Below are positions 24,958 to 36,038 of a DNA stretch of 64,000 bases, in pieces. The position numbers and the translations under genes were made by a program. Positions within the stretch are counted from its first letter, which is position 1, and every line of letters begins with the position of its first letter. The stretch comes from Escarpia spicata (lineage: Eukaryota; Annelida; Polychaeta; Sabellida; Siboglinidae), in contig OZ023210.1 in NCBI GenBank assembly GCA_963995525.1, forward strand, positions 20,210,184-20,274,183, in the 5' to 3' direction. The notes beneath the pieces were generated by a model that was not told where the DNA came from, made no database searches, and saw nothing but the letters and a program-made list of their open reading frames with translations.

Positions 24958-25380
24958 ATTGAGTACAGTAAGCGGAAAGCGAGCCCTCTAGCGTGTGTAA
25001 TGTATGTGTTTTCTCTACCCTCTAGTGGTATTGTTACGAACCGTGAAACAGACTTATGGAAGTGCCCAGGGCCGTTTATTCATCGTTAGAATGATGTTTC
25101 TGCCAGTTGTACTTACGTAGATTGAAGGTATGGGTAAAATCAGTACATAACCACTGAAGAATACGTATAACCATTGTACCAGTACATAACCACGTATAGC
25201 CACTGTATAAAAGTCCTGCGCCGTTAAAAGGGGCCATAGGCCTGTGTTGATGAAGGTATGGGTAAAAGCAGTACATAACCAATAAAGAATACGTATAATC
25301 ACTGTACCAGTACATAGCCACGTATAGCCACTGGATAAAAGTCCTACGCCGTTAAATGGCAATAGGCCTGTGTTGATGAA

Positions 25381-25875
25381 CAACCTTCCGTCTCTATGTT
25401 ATATGTGTATGGGGGTGACTGGACACTGTCAGAGTCCCAACCTTCCGTCTATATGTTATATGTGTATGGGGGTGATTGGGCCCTGTCAGAGTCCCAACCT
25501 TCCGTCTATATGTTATATGTGTATGGGGGTGACTGGACACTGTCAGAGTCCCAACCTTCCGTCTCTATGTTATATGTGTATGGGGGTGACTGGACACTGT
25601 CAGAGTCCCAACCTTCCGTCTATATGTTATATGTGTATGGGGGTGATTGGGCCCTGTCAGAGTCCCAACCTTCTGTCTATATGTTATATGTGTATGGGGG
25701 TGACTGGGTCCTGTCAGAGTCCCAACCTTCCGTCTATATGTTATATGTGTATGGGGGTGACTGGACCCTGTCAGAGTCCCAGCCTTCTGTCTATATGTTA
25801 TATGTGTATGGAGGAGACTGGACACTGTGAGAGTCCCAACCTTCCGTCTATAAGTTATATGTGTATGGGGGAGGC
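25381..25875. repeat. 57-bp tandem repeat block 3 (right arm)
   Basis: About eight and a half copies in inverted orientation relative to blocks 1 and 2. It is flanked by the inverted counterpart of the sequence at 24241-24334. Confidence 0.93.
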
Positions 25876-28800
25876 TCACGCTAGCACTGTTTGGGAGATA
25901 CAAGATGACAGAGGGCACTACAACAGAGAGGCTTATGCTAGCACTGTTTGGTCTTACTAGACAGGCAGTGTATACACTGTATCATTGGACCCACTGGTGA
26001 TTTAAAAGTGTCATGCTAATGTTGTCTACAGTTTCCAGTATAGGTGGAAATAAAATATCCATGCAATTCGGTGATGTTATGAAATGCGGCTGAAGTTGTT
26101 GAATGGAATCAGTGTATGTGCACAACTTGTTGTGTTTTGATTACTGAACACAGACAAGATTTGAACCTGCCACACACGACACTGGGACATATTTGCTATA
26201 AACTGCACAATTTTGACAACGGAAAAGCAGACAAGACAACGTTAATACAGCGAAAAACGAGTGAATACAGAGGCATTTTCAACCTACCTACTTATTCACA
26301 TTTAAGCAGTCACTAGTATAGCGTTGACCTGGTGATCTTTTGTTCTAGTTAAACGGCTGCCGCGAAGCGATGGAGATAACGGGCGGATCGGTTTCAACGG
26401 GCGAGGATTTTCATTCGTTTTTTTGATCGTGTATGCGGGAACGTTCAACTGAAAGAATTCAACGTTTTAAGCAACATTTCTGATCGTGTATGCGGGAATA
26501 GTAAACAGGAAGAACCTAATTAGCGGCGCAGTACTTTTATACAGTGGCTACACGTGGTTATGTACTGATACAATGGTTATAAACGTATTCTGCGGTGGTT
26601 ATGTACTGGTTTTGCCCATACCTTCGATACGTAAGTACAACTGGTAGAAACATCATTCTAACAATGAATAAGCGGCCCTGGGAACTTCCATAAGTCTGTT
26701 TCATGGCTCATAAACAATACCACTAGAGGGTAGAGAAAACGCATACATTACACACGCTAGAGGGAAGCGCTGGGTATTCCATTGCCGCAGCTGGGTAGAC
26801 CTGTCAGATGGATGGTCCGGTGGTCCTGTCAATCAAAGGGTAAGTTGGGGGCGCGGATATACACTCCGTACTAAGGCGGAAATTCCTCCTAAACCCTATA
26901 CTGCCACGGCCTGCCCGCCGAACCGACCTTGCACCCAACCCCGTTGCAGCCTCGATTAGGAATCGTCGCCTTAGCACGGAGTATATAGCCACGGCCCCAG
27001 GACGCGGGCGCCGCTTCATTGGATGCCCTGTGAATAGAAATAAATTAATTAATCAATGAAAACAAAAATTCTTGTATATATATATATATTTATAGTTGTA
27101 TATAGTTATAATGAATGTGTGTTTGTTTGTTTACTAAAAGAGCGTGACGTACGCACCTTTCGTGATGTGGGAGGCCCTTTCGTGCGACGCCCGCTTCGCG
27201 ACTCGTCATCATCTTCGCTAGGCGCTCCTGCGAATGCTGTTTGCGTGGGAAAAAATACCGGTGACGCATCGAGAAGCGCGCCACGTTATGTAAGTTGTTG
27301 ACTATTGTTTACGCGGGAAAGCACCGCACCGAGGGGCGCGTCACGTGCGGCGTTATGTAAGTTGTTGACTATTGTTTTGAGTAATGGTTCAAAATCGTGT
27401 CAATTGAAGAAAAAAAACGCGGTCACGCGGTACATGTTCCGTAAAAGCACCTCTTTAAAGCGTTTTTCTCTAATGCGACAGCACCACGCAATTCCTGACC
27501 CCCGACTGATCTTATAACATGCTTAGGTTCAACTATTTAGAATTTCATTAAACGATTTTGAAACATTACGCAAAACAATAGTCAACAACTTACATAACGC
27601 TGAACGTGACGCCTCTCGATGCGCGCGCAACCCGATGGCGCAGTCAACAACTTACATAAAACTAATGCGTAATTTGCCACCGCGTAAACACGCCTCTCGA
27701 TGCGTGCGCACCCAGATGGCGCAGTCAACAACCTACATAAAACTAATGCGTCATTTGCCACCGCGTAAACAGGCCGCCATGTCAGGTCGGTCCAAAACAG
27801 TCGTCACACATCACGAACGGTACGTCACACTCTTTTAAACAAACAACCAATCATTATAACTATTTATTTATATTCACGGGTGCACCTAAATGCAAACAAA
27901 CTTTCATATACTAGAATCATTTATTTATTTATTTATTTAGTCATTTCTATTCACGGGTCATCTAATGAGTCACAAACATTCATATGCAACTATAAATATA
28001 GGTGGAAATATCCATGCAATTCGGTGATGTTGCGGCTGAAGTTGTTGAATGGAATCCGTGAGTGTGCACAACCTGTTGTGTTTGGCTACTTAACACAGGC
28101 GAGATTTGAACACGCCACACACGACACGTCTTCACCATAAACTGCACAACTCAACCGGCTACACAAACAACTTACACAAATTATGTATGGTAAAACAAAC
28201 ATTCATATACAAGAATCATTTATTTATTTATTCATTACTATTCACTGTCCATCTAATGAGAGGGTCCCCAAACAAACATTCATATACAACTATAAATATA
28301 TATACAAGAATATTTTCATTTATTTATTCAGTCATTTCTATTCACAGGTCGCCTAATGAGTGGCCACCCAAAGGCTGGGACGTGGCTACACGCTCCGCGC
28401 TATGGCAGCGGCGCCGAATACACCCGCCTCTGTCGCTACGGCCCGACCCCCAACACGAACCTGCGAAATGCCGCCTCCATTGCAGCCAAGGCGGACCGAT
28501 CGACCGACTGCAGTCGTACGCGGCATCGTTAGGCCGCCGCGCAAGAGTGGCGCGACCCAGACACCAATTTATGGGTGTCGCTCCCTCCTCGCCCACGGGA
28601 GCGAGAATCGGACACCGATTTATGGGGGGTTGACCGCTCCTGCCCCATGGGTGCGGACAGGGCGGCCCGAATTTAGACCACCGCCTCAACGCACCCCATT
28701 AGCCTTACCTCAACCACCGAGGGCCCCATCGCGGCGGCGACAACAACGGCACTGCTTTGGATTGTTACATGATCACATCCCGTCATCAGATTCATCATCG

Positions 28801-30341
28801 CAGGATGGTAATAGAATATTGTTCGGCATCCTCCGTAGCTAGACTGAGGCTTCACTTCTACCTAATTAAACTATAACAATCAACGACTAGTCGTTTGATT
28901 CTTTCCAACGCACAAAACCACTGTATGTCCCTACGAACGCCATATAAACGAACTATAGTAGCCTTGCTTATAAACGAAACACTGTACGCTATAAATACAC
29001 TACTACTAGAAGGCGTCACGACTCACGACAAAGCAGGAATGTTACAGCCGTCACTAGCAGCGTACGGACTTTACACCAGTGCCTGTATCAAGTTTCACAA
29101 CAACACAGGGTAGAACTTTTATACGTGGTTATGTGGTTAGGTGGTTATGTACGTGGTTATGATTATAGCCACTTTCGGCCTCATCAACGCGGCTCCAATT
29201 AACAGGCAACTCTTTTATACAGTGGTTTTGTGCCGGTACAATGGTTATAGGCAATATTCAGTTGTTTTAGCCCTACCTTAGGTCTGACGATCAAAACAAC
29301 GCCACTAGAGTGCAGAGAAACGAAAACACACATTACAGCGGTCACTAGCAGCGTACGGACTTTACACCAGTGCCTGTATCAAGTTTCACAACAACACAGC
29401 CGCCTAACAGCGTAGAACTTTTATACGTGGTTATGTACTGGTACAGTGATTATAACCACTCAGTACTAATTTCGTCCTCATCAACGCAGCTCCAATTAGC
29501 AGGCAACTCTTTTATACAGTGGTTTTGTGCCGATACAATGGCTATAGGCAATATTCAGTTATTTTAGCCCTACCTTAGGTCTGACGATCAAAACGGCGTC
29601 ACTAGAGTGCAGAGAAACGAAAACACACACGCAAAGGGCACGGGGTCAACGCTGAACATCTCCTTAATACAGCAGATTGTTGCCCTAGACTAATTCTAAG
29701 CCTCTGATTTGTTGTTGGGCCTGTCAATCACGCCCCTCAAGTATAGAGAGCAGCTCCAATTAGCAGGCAACTCTTTTATACAGTGGTTTTGTGCCGATAC
29801 AATAGCTATAGGCAATATTCAGTTATTTTAGCCCTACCTTAGGTCTGACGATCAAAACGGCGCCACTAGAGTGCAGATAAACGAAACACACACGCAAAGG
29901 GCACGGGGTCAACGCTGAACATCTCCTTAATACAGCAGATTGTTGCCCTGGACTCATTCTAAGCCTCTGATTTGTTGTTGGGCCTGTCAATCAAGCCCCT
30001 CATCCTTAATACAGCAGATTGTTGCCCTGGACTCATTCTAAGCCTCTGATTTGTTGTTGGGCCTGTCAAGTTGGACCTGTCAATCACGTATAGAGAAAAG
30101 AAACACACACTAAAGGGCAACGGGTCAGCGTCGTTGGGTGGTCCTGTCAATCAAAGGTAATTAAGGGTACTTAAGGGTATTTAGTTCCGGTGCTAAGTTT
30201 ATAGGAAAAAGTGCAAATCCTTTGATGTTGACTTTTTCTCTATAGGTGCTATTTTTTTAAGGAAAAAATGGTGGGGCGGAGCCTATTCCTTTGATCTTGG
30301 GTACATGACCTTTTTACACGGGGGTAAATACCACACGACTA

Positions 30342-31223
30342 CTACTCACCGCGTCTCTGTGGTTTATGCGTGTTCTGTTTACGTTTCTCCGTTTTCGTCG
30401 GTCTGCGCGTTGTTGGTCTAGACAGGCAGCATGAAGCGAAGTGATTCATCTTGTGACAGTTCATACACTCCTTCCCAGCGGCAGGGCAATACGATCTCCC
30501 TCCAGGGTGCGGCCATGTCTGCGCACAGTTGCGGCACACGTTATTCTCGTCCTTCGGTTTCGTAACCCACTGTGATTGTTTGGGTTTGTGGGTTGACATC
30601 TTGTTGACAGACACCGACTGACTGTTGTGATTGACGCGTTCTGTGTCCTTGGCTTGCATCTCGGACAGTTGCATGACCTTTGCGGCATCCACCAGTTTGG
30701 TCAATGTCATGTCGGGGTCACTTAGTGCCTTCCGTCGAAGCCGACTAGACTCGCAGTTCTGTACGATCTGGCTCATGATTTCTCTGTCGATATCGGAGAA
30801 CTCACACGTTTTTGCAAGCTGCCTCAGCCTCGTGTAGTACGCGGTGATGTCTTCCCCCTTCTCCTGCATTGCCTGTCTGAACTTGTAGACTTCATACTCG
30901 CGATTTCTCTTTGGCGCGAAGTGTGTTGTGAGTGCTTTGACTGCTTTGTCGTTTTCGTCATCGTCACCAGCGACGACAGGCAGCGTTTCGAAGATATCGT
31001 GCGTTTCTTCACCCGCACAATGAAGCAGTAGTGCGCGTTGACGTGTGTCGTCCGTGATGTTGCACGTCGTCATGAGATTTTTGAAGCGAGCGACCCATTT
31101 GGTCCAGCGAATTGCGACGTCACCGCTTGCACTAACATCGAAGTGTGGATACGTTAGCAGATCGTACATTATTGCAGTACTTAACTTTGTTGCGAAATTC
31201 ACACCTGCATCACTCGTCGCCAA
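30342..31223 (-). CDS. Gypsy-C Gag (3' end cut by insertion)
   Basis: About 293 codons. It has the Gag capsid region (TYPHFDVSASGDVAIRWTKW, a long helical segment with YKFRQAMQEKGEDITAYYTR) and a nucleocapsid zinc-knuckle-like segment near residues 228-262 (CRNC, then CMNCHKMNHFASCC). Gag packages the element RNA. No standard ATG lies at the start: the first in-frame ATG is at codon 19, and the upstream codon is TTG beside the LTR. The frame ends artificially in the foldback element. After the insert, the same frame continues at 19042 downward into protease. Confidence 0.88.
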   Translation of the reverse strand: MATSDAGVNFATKLSTAIMYDLLTYPHFDVSASGDVAIRWTKWVARFKNLMTTCNITDDTRQRALLLHCAGEETHDIFETLPVVAGDDDENDKAVKALTTHFAPKRNREYEVYKFRQAMQEKGEDITAYYTRLRQLAKTCEFSDIDREIMSQIVQNCESSRLRRKALSDPDMTLTKLVDAAKVMQLSEMQAKDTERVNHNSQSVSVNKMSTHKPKQSQWVTKPKDENNVCRNCAQTWPHPGGRSYCPAAGKECMNCHKMNHFASCCLSRPTTRRPTKTEKRKQNTHKPQRRGE

Positions 31224-31224
31224 A

Positions 31225-31387
31225 TATGATGTTTTAGTCTGTTTATTGAGAGCTTTGAGAAAACGTTTATTTACTGTAACCGCCCGGATGTAGTTATCCC
31301 CGATCTTCAGTCTAACTCGATACGCTAGGTGGCGATACTAGTCACTCAGTTAGTCAGTAATTGAACTATACAGAGTTGAACACTACA
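31225..31387 (-). repeat. Gypsy-C 5' LTR
   Basis: 163 bp, the partner of the copy at 15505-15668. It is followed on the minus strand by a TTTGGCGACGAG sequence that could serve as primer-binding site. Confidence 0.93.
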
Positions 31388-31567
31388 GTTAGTAGTTGCA
31401 TGTCTCCCTATGGCGCATGGCTAATCAAGGCTACTCATGTGACGAAAGAACAAAATTGTGCGACCATTTTCTATGTGCGCAGGAACACAGTGAAGAAGTG
31501 TGAAAGTCCGAAGCATAAAACATCGATGTATGACGCCAGACGAAACTGCCTCTCACCCCCTCTCTGA
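31388..31567 (+). pseudogene. 3' part of the frame split by Gypsy-C
   Basis: Continuation of the frame begun at 15395, about 58 codons ending in a basic segment and TGA at 31565-31567. The insertion would separate the two halves by 15.9 kb. Confidence 0.3.
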
Positions 31568-32105
31568 AACGAACGTAATTTCGTATAATATCTGACATCG
31601 ATATTCTGAGATGACCCCTTACAAGATAAAGCATATCTCCATGCATTCATATATTCATACATGGTCTCAATTAAATATTCTACTTACTCGATCAAAAGTT
31701 TACTTGAACTCGTACAGATTTTCCGTATACAATATAGTGAATATTGATTTTTGGGAGGAAAGTGGAACTATAATATGTCCTATTATTTTTAATGGATTTG
31801 CTTAAAACATCATCACGATAAAGTACATATGTTCTTATCACACAATTATCAAATATAATTAATGACAGAAGGAAATACTTTTAATGGTAGGCAAATTCCT
31901 AGCAAACCATAGTGTATCTAATTTGATGAAGGTATACTTCATATATTTCCAGCAAAACCTAATGGATTGTTTTGCTCCACTATGGCTGCGTTTGCTGTAA
32001 CTGCACCCTCGGGTGTTCACCGAGGCCCGTCATATGCCTTAGTAAGAGGGTAAGGTTGTTTACTATATCACACACAAAAGCAGATGCAAGCGAAAACTAG
32101 CCGAC
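31568..32105. other. Non-coding interval
   Basis: AT-rich with no recognised gene or repeat. Confidence 0.4.
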
Positions 32106-32815
32106 TCACAAAAAGGAAGCAGAGGAAACAGGTCTGAAAATAAATATACAAAAGACAAACCTCTTGATGGTGAACAACACACAACAAGTAAAGGTACAGA
32201 TCAAGGAAACATATATATATATAGAAGTGGACAACAAATGTACCTATCTCGGCAGTGTAGTACAGACAAAGGAAAACCAGACGAGGATGTCAAATGCAAG
32301 ATTTAAAGGGCCAAACATGCATTCACCACTTCAAAGACAATGTGGAATACACCATCCCTTTCAACAAGAAACAACATTCGAATATTCAACTCAAACGTGA
32401 AACGTGTACTGCTTTACGGGTCAGAGACATGGAGAGTCACAAAACCAACAACCACAAAACTACAACAAATTATCAACAAATGCCTTAGAAACACTGAAAA
32501 TCAAATGACAAGACAAAGTCACAAACAACGAACTGATGAACAGGACAGACCAAACAAACATCAAAATAGAAATCCTAAAAAGAAAATGGACACCGATAGG
32601 ACATACACTACGAAAAACGCGACAACAGCTACAAAACTAGCCCTTGATTGGAATCCAAAAGAAAAAAGAAAAACAGGCCGCCCCAAAACAGCTGGAGGAA
32701 ATCCACAACCGAGGAATTAAAGAAGTTTGCTACCAGGAAACAAAGAAGACTGCTAACAAAAGAGGAGCATCGTTTCGGCCCTATGCTCTTATCAGAGCGA
32801 AAAACATTAAGTAAG
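32106..32815 (+). pseudogene. LINE reverse transcriptase C-terminal fragment (RTE-like)
   Basis: Pieces in several frames read as the end of a LINE polyprotein: ETGLKINIQKTNLLM, a YLGSVVQT block, VLLYGSETWRVTK, INKCLR, and a C-terminal LDWNPKEKRKTGRPK, with an end resembling LCSYQSEK. These blocks fit the RT tail common in RTE/CR1-group LINEs whose relatives carry an endonuclease like that at 62.9-63.7 kb. Frameshifts occur near 32290 and 32340. 5'-truncated and dead. Confidence 0.7.
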
Positions 32816-34076
32816 TAAATATAAGTTGTTTTAGCGACGAAGTCGAGGTGTGCCCGAATACTAGTCAAGTGCCAATAATGGTGACATTTGTGTACTACCG
32901 AACGGGAAATTAAACTTAAGCGTCGTATAAAAACAAGTTGGAAAAACAATAAAATCTCGAGCTTATCAATGCTGAAATGCTGATAGATCGATTGAGTTTA
33001 GTTTTGTAGTGGTGGCATTACCAGCGAGTTCTGCTCAATATGAAAGAGGCGTCAACGTAGTGACACGAGCGACGAGTTCAAGACCTAGCCATCCACAGTG
33101 TCAGCTAGAATCACCATCCAGCTGCATTCACCCGACATGGCTGACTTCAAACCCACATCAGCATTCAACCTGTGGAATTCATCCAGCGCGAGGATGCCCA
33201 TCTTCAGTTAGTCACTGTCCGAGTCCAGCTTGGATTCAGCTGGAGTCACTGTCAGTGACTGGTGCGAGTGTTTCTCGAAACCCGACAGTGTCGCTGCTCC
33301 AGCAGATGATGGCAACATTTCTGAGTAGACTCCTGCAGACATTCGTGTTGCGATGTTTGTTTTAATTTGCAACATTTATGTTTTTCTGTCAACAATAAAC
33401 TGTTGCCTTTGTTGTCATTTTATATTCCCTAGTTCAATAACCTGAATATCGGAAATCAATATGTTGGACAGATTTGGCATAAACTGGTGTATTTATAATT
33501 GCCATGCGATATAACAGCACAGGTACATTACTCATATAATTATGTTAGTATTTGGACTACAAAACTTTTGAAAGTTGAATGTCCAACTGACCACCAACTT
33601 TTCAGCTAAGGTGAAAAACCTAGATATATACGTGTACAGTCTTTGTGTTAATTGAAGCGTGGCTGAATAATTCCCTGAGAAGTGGAGATATTGTTCGGTT
33701 GAACAGGTCTGTGAGGGAATAAAATGCTTTAAGCAGTCCTAAGTAAAGACTGGATATTGCGCTCTGTATCAAGAAAACCCCAATAATTACCAATTAGACC
33801 ATTCCATAGTAGTGTACGTTCTACTAATTAATTCTACTTCCTTAATACACCATGTAACATCAGCCATGATTGGCCCAAATCTAAATTGCCATAACTGAAA
33901 TGGCCGCAAGATGATTGTATAACGGCCTCGACTATACGGGCACATTTCAATAAGCGTCCCAAAGTTTCACCATCAGTGAATTCTTTTACAGTTCAGTGGG
34001 GTAAATTTATTGTAACAAAAAACTAGTAATAAGATTTAACATGATTTAACAAGATTGCCACCCAGAGATTTAACTC
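32816..34076. other. No confident gene
   Basis: Contains a 118-codon Ser/Pro/His-rich frame (33009-33365) and an AATAAA at 33394-33399 downstream. Together these could be a terminal exon, but no splice partner or homology is recognised. The rest is AT-rich and featureless. Confidence 0.3.
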
Positions 34077-34660
34077 TTGGTGGCAGGTGGACAAGGAAGC
34101 CCTTTGGCTTATCGAGAGTCCGACCCTTTTATCTATGTGTATCCCGCCCTTCTGAGGTATGTGTCGATTTTATTTTTAAACATATTCACGCTACTAGCAC
34201 CCACACAATCAGCAGATAATTTGTTCCATTCATTTACAGTCCTTTGTGAAAATGAGAACTTTCTTATATCTAATCTACACTGCTCCTTTGCTAATGTAAC
34301 TTCATGTCCCCTAGTCCTTCTATCTTTCTTAACTGAGAAAAACAAAATATTTCTATCAATATTTTCATAACCATTCATTATTTTAAACACTTCTATCTTA
34401 TCTCCTTTCAATCTCCTGGTCTCTAGTGTTGTTAAGCCGAATTTTAAGGCGTATTTCGTAACTAAGATCCCTCAGTTTTGGTATCATTTTAGTTGCTCTC
34501 CTCTGTACTCTTTCTAGCATATCTATGTCCTTCCTGCGATATGGCCACGCTTGAATACAATATTCTAAATGAGGCCTAACTATTGTTTCGTATAGCGGTA
34601 TTATTAGCTCTTTTTCCTTATACGTTATGTTTCGCCTAATTAATCCAAGGATTGATATAT
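34077..34660 (-). pseudogene. CR1/L2-like LINE 3' fragment
   Basis: Minus-strand pieces encode the RT C-terminal region: IRRNITYKEKELIIPLY, TIVRPHLEYCIQAW, DIDMLERVQRRATKMIP, then after a frameshift near 34410 GDKIEVFKIMNGYENIDRN and FSFSQRTVNEWNKLSADC. This block set is characteristic of CR1/L2 elements. 5'-truncated at about 34660, the usual outcome of target-primed reverse transcription. Confidence 0.85.
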
Positions 34661-34977
34661 ACAATATGCTGACTAAACTTAATGAAATAACTAACAACGT
34701 GTCAAACAGTTTAATCACCCGACAACAGACAGACGCTGACCGAAACGGCCGCCGTGATTGGCCACACAGGCCCAAGTCCCAGTCTATTACCGATCGGTGT
34801 TGGTTACAACCACGCACATTTGCCATTTGCCCCCTTCCAAATGCTACAGCTTCTTACACGAGCTATTACGAGACAATTCTAATGTCCACCGTAAGTCCAT
34901 TTAGGGGATAGACCATCATGAACGTAAGGCGTACGTGAGTCCAATTATCGTTCAGTGTTCATAATGCTAGGCTGTTT

Positions 34978-35140
34978 CTAGCACACACATTCCTCCAGTT
35001 TATCGGGAGCCCGCAACAGCCTTTCTGAACGAGTAGTCAGATAATTTAGAGTTGTAGTACGCCCATCGACAATAGGTGTAACAATCAACTCTAGTTCAAG
35101 CGAATTAGGTAGTTCCGCTGGTTGACTCGGTTTATTCAGT
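34978..35140 (-). pseudogene. Gypsy-A polyprotein C-terminal tail
   Basis: About 55 codons downstream of the element B insertion. They start with the Ala-Thr codons of the target duplication, continue NKPSQPAELPNSLELELIV, and end with a stop at 34978. The Pro-rich composition matches the tail on the other side of the insertion. Confidence 0.7.
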
Positions 35141-35145
35141 GTTGC

Positions 35146-35308
35146 GCCAATATAGAAGGGAAAGACTCGATAACGACGAGAACATTTATTGAACAGACTT
35201 ATCTCAAAGCGGAGGTCGAGGCAAGAGAACGTACAACCAGGAACAAGGTATGGAATTAACCTACGCAATAATACAGGAAGCGGAAATGTGATACTTATCC
35301 AATATGGC
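35146..35308 (-). repeat. Element B 3' LTR
   Basis: 163 bp with short inverted ends GCCAATAT/ATATTGGC-like. Contains AATAAATG on the minus strand (polyadenylation signal). Confidence 0.92.
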
Positions 35309-35468
35309 ATGACCACTTTCTTTTCTCCTTCACTGATCTAATAATAACACATAAGCTTGTAAGGTTATAAAGTGATAGTCCATATGACATACAAATATGC
35401 AGTAGAGTCAATATGGGCATATGCCATACAAAATATGCAGTAGAGTCTATAGGTCCATGGCGCATGTA

Positions 35469-36035
35469 TTATAACTCATAGTATTGTAGATATGCAGGTT
35501 TATTACGTCTGCGGATGGACCGAGTGAGCCTCACATTGTCACTGGGTGTGGTTGGTGATTTCGGTAGAGCGGTTGTAGGGGCCTCAGGTGGCGCTGTGAT
35601 CGTCAGTGGAGCCTTGGGCGGTGCTGCGATCACTAATGGGATTTCGGGTGGAGTTGCATTCGCTTGGACATCAGGCGGGGTGTCGTCTTCGTATGGCGGG
35701 ACGTCTTCCGTGTCATCTCCATCCTCACGACGGTGCGTGGGTATAATGGTCGACACATGACCGGGTACTAAATAGCACTCGGATAGTCGCACCTAGTATG
35801 ATGAAGTGCGTAGTTGAGATCCGCTAAATTTGCGAATGTAGCACCAGCTATCTTCGATAGAAGTGACTAGATAGCGGTCTCGAGCTTGCGACTTATTGCG
35901 GTCGGATAGTACGTAAACCAAGTCACCGACATGAATTATCCGTTCAGGCGCCTCTTTGCCGCGAGGAGCCTTCGACGTCTGGCTGTGTGCGTGATTTTGT
36001 AGGCGAGACTGATGTTGTTCAGCGATGATGGCACG
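35469..36035 (-). pseudogene. Element B integrase C-terminal domain and tail
   Basis: Same frame as the integrase after the TGA. An IHVGDLVYVLSDRNKSQARD segment (SH3-like strand) and SWCYIRKF are followed by an in-frame TAG near 35798. Then come LSECYLVPGH and a Pro/Ala/Thr-rich acidic tail with repeated APP(K/E)AP units, ending RRRNKPAYLQYYEL. Confidence 0.75.
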
Positions 36036-36038
36036 ATC

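Larger units (their letters stand above)
19049..30346. mobile_element. 11.3-kb foldback-like element with giant inverted-repeat arms, no coding capacity
   Basis: The two ends are inverted copies beginning AGTAGTAGTCGTGTGG. The arms (19049 to about 24650 and about 24960 to 30346) match each other in inverted orientation along most of their length in a modular, partly shuffled way. Flanking hexanucleotides are CACCTC (19043-19048) and CACCGC (30347-30352), a 6-bp target duplication with one mismatch. Joining the Gypsy-C flanks with one hexamer gives a continuous gag-protease frame, which proves the boundaries. No frame in the arms encodes a recognised transposase, so mobilisation must be in trans. 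The 6-bp duplication and the AGTAGTA terminus resemble the Polinton at 37430-54337. Confidence 0.88.
15505..31387 (-). mobile_element. Ty3/Gypsy LTR retrotransposon (Gypsy-C), split by a foldback-like insertion
   Basis: Two LTRs (15505-15668 and 31225-31387) are flanked by a perfect 5-bp target duplication GTTAG (15500-15504 and 31388-31392). Minus-strand order: 5' LTR at high coordinates, gag, protease, RT/RNase H, integrase, polypurine tract GGGGAGGGA (15669-15677), 3' LTR. Without the insert at 19049-30346 the element is about 4.6 kb. The LTRs differ by a single-base indel, so insertion was recent. Even so, the coding region has a stop in protease, a frameshift before RT and a small duplication in RNase H. 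Mag-like affinity is suggested by the FQGLGQLKDFKVKL linker. Confidence 0.93.

Noticed and set aside
23323..25875. Regularly spaced repeats as a CRISPR array
   Set aside because: Repeats are directly adjacent 57-bp units with no unique spacers, in a eukaryotic transposon.
25370..25960. 196-codon repetitive Cys/Met/Gly frame
   Set aside because: Product of the 57-bp repeat whose mirrored copies give similar frames on the other strand; no codon-level constraint visible.
33009..33365. 118-codon plus-strand frame with a downstream AATAAA
   Set aside because: Could be a terminal exon, but low-complexity, no splice partner and no homology recognised.
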